Assembly: GCA_011033025.1 (NCBI GenBank)
Contig: WFMF01000253.1
Span: 186,001 to 250,000, forward strand
Length of the DNA: 64,000 nucleotides
From: Beroe forskalii
Lineage: Eukaryota; Ctenophora; Nuda; Beroida; Beroidae
Direction of reading: 5' to 3'
Shown here: positions 57,526 to 64,000 of the stretch, piece after piece
How positions within the stretch are numbered: the first letter of the stretch is position 1
Layout: each line of letters opens with the position of its first letter
Program-made: the position numbers and the translations under genes
Notes under the pieces: generated by a model
Told to the model about the DNA's origin: nothing
What the model saw: the letters and a program-made list of their open reading frames with translations, nothing else
Database searches by the model: none

Positions 57526-59141
57526 TATGTCTCCCATGTAAACGGGGCTGAGTGACGTCATTTTTTGCCCTACTTTTTTTTCACGGCACCACTTATTTAT
57601 TCATGAAATTTCAAACTTATTTTGTGCGCGCACAACGTAGTTTTCCCATATTTTTTAAATTATTTTAATTTTTATAGTTATTTAAGAACAAGAACGGAAC
57701 CGGAACTTAGATCTTAGAACAAGATCGTAGAACTGGATTTAGATCTTAGAACAAGATCATGGAACAAGATCGTAGAACTGGATTTAGATCTTAGAACAAG
57801 ATCATGTTCCAAGATCTAAATCCTAATCCAGTAACACGATCCTGTTCCGGTTCCATGATCTTGTTCTAGTGAGCTACGATCTATTGATCTATGTTCCACG
57901 ATCTAGTGGGCTATGTTCTAAGATCTAAATCCAGTTCCACTATCAGCTGTTTCTAGATCTAAATCCAGCTACGATCTATTGATCTATGTTCCACGATCTA
58001 AGATGTAGTGAGCTATGTTCTATATGATCTAAATCCAGTTCCACGATCCTGTTCCAAGATCTAAATCCAGTTCTACGATCCCGTTCCACGATCTTGTTCC
58101 GGTTCCATGATCTTGTTCTATTGTGCTATGATCTATTGATCTATGTTCCACGATCTAGTGAGCTATGTTCTACGATCCTGTTCCTAGATCTAAATCCAGT
58201 TCTAAGATCCTGTTCCACGATCTTGTTCCGGCTCCATGATCCTGTTCCAAGATCTACATCCAGTTCTACGATCCTGTTCCACGATCTTGTTCCGGTTCCA
58301 TGATCCTGTTCCAAGATCTACATCCAGTTCCACGATCCTGTTCCAAGATCTAAATCCACGATCCTGTTCCACGATCTTGTTCCGGTTCCAAGATCCTGTT
58401 CCAAGATCTAAATCCAGTTCTACGATCCTGTTCCACGATCTTGTTCCGGTTCCATGATCCTGTTCCAAGATCTAAATCCGGTTCAATGATCCTGTTCCAA
58501 GATCTAAATCCAGTTCCACCATCCTGTTCCAAGATCTTGTTCCAGTTCCATGATCCTGTTCCAAGATCTACATCCAGTTCCACGATCCTGTTCCAAGATC
58601 TAAATCCTGTTCCACGATCTTGTTCCGGTTCCAAGATCCTGTTCCAAGATCTAAATCCAGTTCTACGATCCTGTTCCACGATCTTGTTCCGGTTCCATGA
58701 TCCTGTTCCAAGATCTAAATCCAGTTCTACGATCCTGTTCCACGATCTTGTTCCGGCTCCATGATCCTGTTCCAAGATCTAAATCCAGTTCTACGATCCT
58801 GCTCCACGATCTTGTTCCGGCTCCATGATCTTGTTCTAAGATCTAAATCCTGTTCCACGATCTTGTTCCGGTTCCATGATCTTGTTCTAAGATCTAAATC
58901 CAGTTCTACGATCTTGTTCTAAGATCTAAATCCAGTTCTACGATCTTGTTCTAAGATCTAAGTTCCGGTTCCGTTCTTGTTCTTAAATAACTATAAAAAT
59001 TAAAATTATTTAAAAAAATGGGAAAACTACGTTGTGTGCGCACAAAATAAGTTTGAAATTTCATGAATAAATAAGTGGTGCCGTGAAAAAAAAGTAGGGC
59101 AAAAAATGACGTCACTCAGCCCCGTTTACATGGGAGACATA
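57526..59141. mobile_element. nested element with about 200-bp TIRs (MULE-like architecture)
   Basis: Starts TATGTCTCCCATGTAAACGG and ends with its complement. The arms stay nearly identical for about 200 bp, including TGACGTCA at 57553 and 59107. Flanked by a 12-bp direct repeat, CCCTGGTTAGGG (57514-57525 and 59142-59153), which is itself nearly palindromic. The core is a minisatellite of GATCTAAATCCAGTTC and TACGATCCTGTTCC. Long TIRs and a long target repeat recall Mutator-like elements; no protein. Confidence 0.75.
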
Positions 59142-59929
59142 CCCTGGTTAGGGGAACACTGCGCGTGCGCGCGAGGGTAGGGTAACATCCTAAGAGGATA
59201 TATGTGTTTAGCAAGCGAGTCTCCTAAGCCCGCATAGGTGTGTGTACGCGCCGCACGCTTCCCTACGGGACACACAGGGGAAGCGCGCTGCTGGGGAAAC
59301 GCGCCGCGCGAGCCACACAGGTGACAGGGATATACTTGTTTAGCAACCTATATTAAACTGTGAACTGAGAATTTTTTTAGAGTTATTTTTTTCAAGTTAT
59401 TTTTTTCGATGAATTTTTTTCGACTTATTTTTTTCGAGTTATTTTTTTCAAGTTATTTTTTCCGATTTATTTTTTTCAACTTATTTTTTTCGAGTTATTT
59501 TTTTCGAGTTATTTTTTTCAAGTTATTTTTTCCGATTTATTTTTTTTCAACTTATTTTTTTCGAGTTATTTTTTTCGATTTATTTTTTTCGACTTATTTT
59601 TTTCGACTTATTTTTTTCAAGTTATTTTTTTCGATTTATTTTTTTTCAACTTATTTTTTTCGACTTATTTTTTTCGACTTATTTTTTTTGTGTCCACTCT
59701 CGGACACCATACAGGCTTTTTATAAATGGGGAAAAATCTTCGAAGAGGTTAAAATATTATACATTTCGTAAAAGCACCAAACATCCATAATGGATGGTGT
59801 ATCCCAATGACAGAATAAATAAATGACATATCAATCAAAATTAAATTTATTATAAAGTTTAAGGAAGGAGAGTGAATATAAAATTGAAATAAAAAACCTA
59901 ATGGCAATGTGCATTGTGCATTGTGCAAG

Positions 59930-60660
59930 TGCGCATTCACTGTGTCAGTGTTTCCAAAAGCGCGCGCACTGTTTCCAAGTTCATGTCCACTGTTTCGAAG
60001 ATCGCGCACTGTTTCCAAGTGCGCGCATTGTTTTCAAATTCAAGTCTGCGCGCGCACTGTCCCCCAAGTGCGCGCGCACTGTGTCCGAGTGCGTTGTTAC
60101 TGTTTTTATATGCGCGCACTGTTTTCAACTATGTGCGTACTGTTTTCAACTGTGTGCGCACTGTTTAGTTTTTTAGTGCGTGCGTACTACATGACAATTA
60201 ATCTAAATGCGCGCGCACTGTTTTTAAGTGCGCGCACTGTTTCTAAGTGCGCATTCCCCTAACCAGGGGTGTCGCGAGCAAGGCGCGGCGCGCGCGTAAA
60301 ACTAGGGATCTGGTTAGAGCAAAGTGCGCAGGCACTGTTTTTAAGTGCGCACGCACTGTTTTTAAGTGCGCACGCACTGTTTTTAAGTGCGCACGCACTG
60401 TTTTTAAATGCGCACGCACTGTTTCTATGTGCACGCGCACTGTTTCTATGTGCACACGCACTGTTTCTAAGTGCGCGCACTGTTTTTATGTGCACGCGCA
60501 CTGCTTCTAAGTGCGCGCGCACTGTTTTTAAGTGCGCACGCACTGTTTTTAAGTGCGCACGCACTGTTTCTAAGTGCGCGCACTGTTTCTATGTGCACGC
60601 GCACTGTTTCTAAGTGCGCGCGCACTGTTTCTAAGTGCGCGCGCACTGTTTCCTAGGCGC
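59930..60660 (-). repeat. 21-bp CG-rich minisatellite (arm copy)
   Basis: TTTCTAAGTGCGCGCGCACTG units, the counterpart of 17605-17990, with more copies and more divergent left units. Interrupted by CCCCTAACCAGGGG at 60257. Confidence 0.9.
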
Positions 60661-60667
60661 TGATTAC

Positions 60668-60747
60668 TTGCCAGGCGTTGCCTGGCCCCCTCGCGCGCGC
60701 GCCCCGACTCGGTTGAAAAAAAATATGGGGCAGACAACGTCTGGCAA
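60668..60747. mobile_element. 80-bp mini TIR element, private to this arm
   Basis: TTGCCAGGCGTTGCCTGGCC to GGGGCAGACAACGTCTGGCA. The left arm lacks it at the equivalent place (about 17570-17600). Confidence 0.75.
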
Positions 60748-61554
60748 TATTAGGCTAATTACAAAAACTTAATGTACATCGTAATCATATTACACCAATT
60801 CTGTGATCGCGTGTGTATACTGTATTTTTTCATTTTCAAAATGAGAGTATGAAATCCTACAAATATAAATAATAAATCGCATAAATTTGAGAATAAATGA
60901 AAATTTCAATTCCAAATTTGCTTTCAGATACATCAATATGTTCAAAACTTTGTCATTGTGTTAATATGATATTTTTAAATGAAGGGTTTAGTAACGAAGT
61001 AAAGAGTGCAAACTTAACCATGATAATGATATAACTCAGTACACACATTTACCTGCAATAAAACCATCGGCCTCTGTTTTAATGCTATATTACACCTCAG
61101 GCCTTTGACCAGTCGTGCGTTATATCACGGTTGTTAGCACTTTTACTGAAAGTGCACAGTTTACTATAAACCTTCCTTCAAAAATCACACGATACTTCAA
61201 TAACTTGAAATGGAGTGTTTATTAACGAGTAATAGGTACAAACCTATTTCCTGAGAAATGGCTTAAAATTAAATACCTCGCTAAAATATAACAACACAAT
61301 TCCTTGTGCAGGAAGCATAGTATACTAAAATTATGATCAAAACTTGATTCTGATCAAAACTTGGTATCATTGGATATTTCACTTGAAATCAACTCCAATT
61401 AATATTTAATCAATAAATTGATTTATACATCGGCATCATAATGCATCTATAATATAAAAACTCGAACCGTATAAGTAAAAACAATTTAATTATTTAACTC
61501 AATTAATGAAACTTAATGTTTATGCTTCATAACTCAATTAATGAAAGTGCATAG
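60748..61554. other. AT-rich 3' flank of the second PDE9 copy, no gene seen
   Basis: Collinear with 16774-17604 in reverse complement. Confidence 0.55.
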
Positions 61555-61560
61555 TTTATT
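61555..61560 (-). terminator. candidate poly(A) signal of PDE9 copy 2
   Basis: AATAAA on the minus strand, at the position matching 16768-16773. Confidence 0.45.
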
Positions 61561-61975
61561 CACTATTTACATTAATAAGACCAATAAGAACAACGTCACA
61601 CTTGGAACTTTTCAATGACAATGATGGAGGGCATATCATCTAAACGCAATTCAATTAGAGTTCAGTTTATCTAACAAGATGATATAACCAGATGATTTCG
61701 CTGCCACGCTGGAACGTTTTGACAAGCGAATGGAAGGTACGCACAACTAAAAGAGGGCTCTGTTTGGAGCAAGTTAAACCTTAAGGTTCTCCGTGTTTCG
61801 TAGAACTAAAAGAAGGCTCTGTATGGAGTAGGTTAAACTTAAACCCTTGCGGTGCTCCGTGTTTTGTACAAGTGGTCGTAGGGGTGCCTTATCGTGGCAC
61901 TGGATTGGGATCCAACAGCAAAAACCCATGAAAATGTACAACTTTCTCCATATTGTGAGGAAGAGAGGTGGACTG

Positions 61976-63800
61976 CTAGCTTTTGCTTTCATCTATGTCG
62001 TCATCCAATGTGAGTTTCACCTCTTTGGGATCTGCTTCTGACGACCCACCCTCATCGGAGGATGTTGCGGAGTCTGCCGAGTTCGGTGGTGTGACCGTCA
62101 ATTGGGCGGTGTTTGGAGCTTCTGATGAGACTGTTTGTTGTAACCGCTGTACTGGATGTTCTACCTGAAATAATATCAATAATAATACGCGCTTCAATGA
62201 TTCAAGACGGAGAAGATTTTACAGTTCAGGAAATCCTTATTATATCTTCGCACTTTGTATGTTTTTTGTCCGAGGGCGAGGATAACCCGACGAAAGTCGC
62301 AGAGACTTTGGATTTCGGGATTCGATCTACAGCGATACCAGATGAAAGATACTAGAAATCACATGTTGAGCGTCACCTTAGGGTCTATCGTCAGAGAAAT
62401 CCGTCTGCCCTGCTCCTTCAATTTGATGGCAGCCTTGTCGGCCTCGAACTTGTCACTCATTTCAGTATAGTACACCAGGGCCCTCTTGACGGGCGTCAGA
62501 ATCGGTTCCTATAGGGAGAGAAAACGATTAACGAAGATAAACTTCATTTGGTGCTTAAGGGAGAAGATGGAGATAAACTTCATTCGTTGCTCGGCGAGAA
62601 CATCAAAAAGGGACAAAGTGGTACTATTCTTAGCATTCGTGAAGGACACAGAGGCCAAACAAAGGTGAACTTCAACATGTTACTTCATGTTATATTTATT
62701 TCGCTGTTGCTACAACTTCAAGTTCAACACGCAGCAACTTATTTCGCGAAGTAACTCACGCGAATCTCCGGGAACATGGCAGCCACTGACTCGTACAGGG
62801 GGAGCAGGACGAACTTGATGAAGCCCACCTGCGCTGAGGGTTTTGTTACCTTTTCCCTGTCCATGAAGGGAGCCACCGGGAGACCCTCCAACTTCTCCGC
62901 ATCGGACTGAGGAGATATATCGGGAGTGAAATCAGTCGGATCCAATCAGATTATTATTAAAACTTTCAATTCTAAGTTCATTCGACAAGAATATGAGGTA
63001 ACTTTTCTAGCAGAATCCAAAACATCTCAAGAGAATCCAAAAAATATCCCCAAACTGTTGATTCCAACATTTGATACATTGTACTATTTCAAGCATAGAA
63101 AAGAACATGGCATTAACAAATCTCATCCGCCAATTTAAATCAATCAAAGTCTATTAACCTGCATGAAGAATTCTTGGAGTAAACATTCGACCCAGGGCTC
63201 AGCCACACACATAGGGCGAGCTTCGTTTGAAATATCAGAAACTTTTAGAAATATCTCCATCAACTGAGGATAAGTTTTTGTAACAAATAATGTAGCGATC
63301 CCAAATTAATATATCAGAATTGATAGAAAAGTAGGAATACTTAAAGTGGTACTTTCAAACTCAAGAAATTGCTCAAAAACAAATGTGAACTACCAAAAGA
63401 CTTCAAGATATAAAACGGACAAAATTATCGGCCATAAATAAACCGAAGGAAATTTGCTCAACTGACCAGTAATTAGCTCAACTGACCAGTAATTAGCTCA
63501 ACTGATGCACCAAAAGACCTATCAACCGCACATGAAATTATCGGTCCTATTTAAACCGAAGAAAATTTAAGAGATTGAAGTTTAAACGATATAACTGATA
63601 CAAGAGAATTGTAATCAGGAGCTTTCGAAAATCTTGTGATTATCGTCGTCGGCTCAATGGAAATTTGCTCAACTGACCAGTAATTTGCTCAACTGACCAG
63701 TAATTTGTGCTCCGGATTTCCGTCTTCGTAGCATCCTGATATGTTGTTGAAAGCTGTCACTATCTCATTGTGTCGGGCCATGTCCGTAGCTAAGATACAC
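61976..63800 (-). CDS. PDE9A: PDE9-type phosphodiesterase, second copy, five 3' exons
   Basis: Exons (minus): 63698-63800, 63159-63263, 62760-62906, 62377-62508 and 61976-62164. Lengths (103, 105, 147, 132 bp) equal those of the first copy; the last is 189 rather than 192 bp. It encodes [54 protein letters not shown] and the [20 protein letters not shown] helix. The tail differs ([10 protein letters not shown] for [21 protein letters not shown] for [10 protein letters not shown]). All frames are open and splice sites intact, and one donor is GTCAGT where copy 1 has GTAAGT. Upstream exons fall beyond the window. It is either a real duplicate or the other allele misplaced by assembly. Confidence 0.93.
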
Positions 63801-63832
63801 CTGTAGGGTCGTGTTTGAGACTTCAGAAGCAC

Positions 63833-63937
63833 TTGCCAGACATTGCCTGGCCGACATTTTAAATCAAATAAATTTATTCAAAATAAGACTCTCTGAGTCC
63901 AGACTCTCCGAGTCTGGGGCCAGGCAACGTCTGGCAA
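63833..63937. mobile_element. mini TIR element (orthologous to 13476-13580)
   Basis: TTGCCAGACATTGCCTGGCC to GGCCAGGCAACGTCTGGCAA, at the same intron position as in copy 1, so it was inserted before the arms separated. Confidence 0.8.
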
Positions 63938-64000
63938 AATAACACTGCATGCAATTAATTCTGTAAGAAACACGGATTACAGGTGCCGCAATGCCAAGGG

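Larger units (their letters stand above)
55842..59710. mobile_element. 3.87-kb non-autonomous TIR element with 8-bp target duplication
   Basis: Ends ATGGTGTCCGAGAGTGGACA and its exact complement, followed by TAAGTCGAAAAAAA runs on both sides. The 8-bp target duplication ACAGGCTT lies at 55834-55841 and 59711-59718. The left arm has the empty site at 18281-18288 with a single copy. Inside are CGAAAAAAATAA arrays, a CA microsatellite (56076-56115), a GGTACCATTGG palindrome cluster (57085-57310) and a nested TIR element. No transposase. The 8-bp duplication suggests hAT, but the termini are not diagnostic. Confidence 0.9.
50862..64000 (-). repeat. right arm of the large inverted duplication
   Basis: Reverse complement of 11862-25754, starting at CTGGCTGCTAAGTCGGG. 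The window's last base matches 11862, so the arm continues outside. Arms differ by substitutions and several private insertions and array-size changes. Confidence 0.9.

Noticed and set aside
58202..58775. Asp/Trp-rich open frames (EQDHGTGTRSWNR)
   Set aside because: They fall in the GATC-rich minisatellite of the nested element.

Overview
This is nuclear DNA of an animal, probably a marine invertebrate; I cannot fix the clade. The evidence is GT-AG introns in genes of metazoan families (phosphodiesterase 9, glutamate carboxypeptidase II, legumain, secreted PAN/Apple-like and WSC-like proteins), a CCCTAA-type interstitial telomeric tract, and abundant TIR transposons and minisatellites. No bacterial, viral or organellar gene order is visible.

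Layout. (1) 1-16341, + strand: thirteen coding blocks of a PDE9-type cGMP phosphodiesterase, 5'-incomplete. They join into one continuous frame of 550 codons if a 214-bp MITE inside the HD-domain exon is removed. (2) 16342-25754: flank made mostly of minisatellites and a 41-bp satellite. (3) 25755-50861: a spacer of about 25 kb with a WSC-like exon, three tandem modules of a two-exon secreted PAN-like gene (third copy frameshifted), an intact intronless legumain (34116-35441), the last two exons of an unidentified minus-strand gene (36569-37832), and eleven 3' exons of a glutamate carboxypeptidase II (43656-49459, minus). (4) 50862-64000: an inverted copy of 11862-25754, ending in a second set of PDE9 exons (61976-63800, minus) and running off the window.

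The window is therefore dominated by a large inverted duplication (arms of at least 13 kb). Comparing the arms gives filled/empty pairs: a TTAA-flanked 1.5-kb element, a ~970-bp element and a 3.87-kb TIR element with 8-bp target duplications are each present in one arm only. The carboxypeptidase gene has no 5' exons between its first visible exon and the arm boundary.

Two patterns are not explained by ordinary annotation. First, many intronic tandem repeats are built from the adjacent exon-intron junction, so several introns carry rows of decoy 5' or 3' splice sites (at least eight junctions in three genes). Second, the palindrome TGACGTCA occurs 23 times, mostly as 35-bp tandem dimers, and only in 0.4-3.2 kb, 33.7-46.1 kb and one nested transposon. 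The genes share no obvious pathway: PDE9 hydrolyses cGMP, legumain is a lysosomal/secretory Asn-specific protease, GCPII is a membrane zinc peptidase, and the PAN/WSC-like genes look like secreted cysteine-rich proteins.
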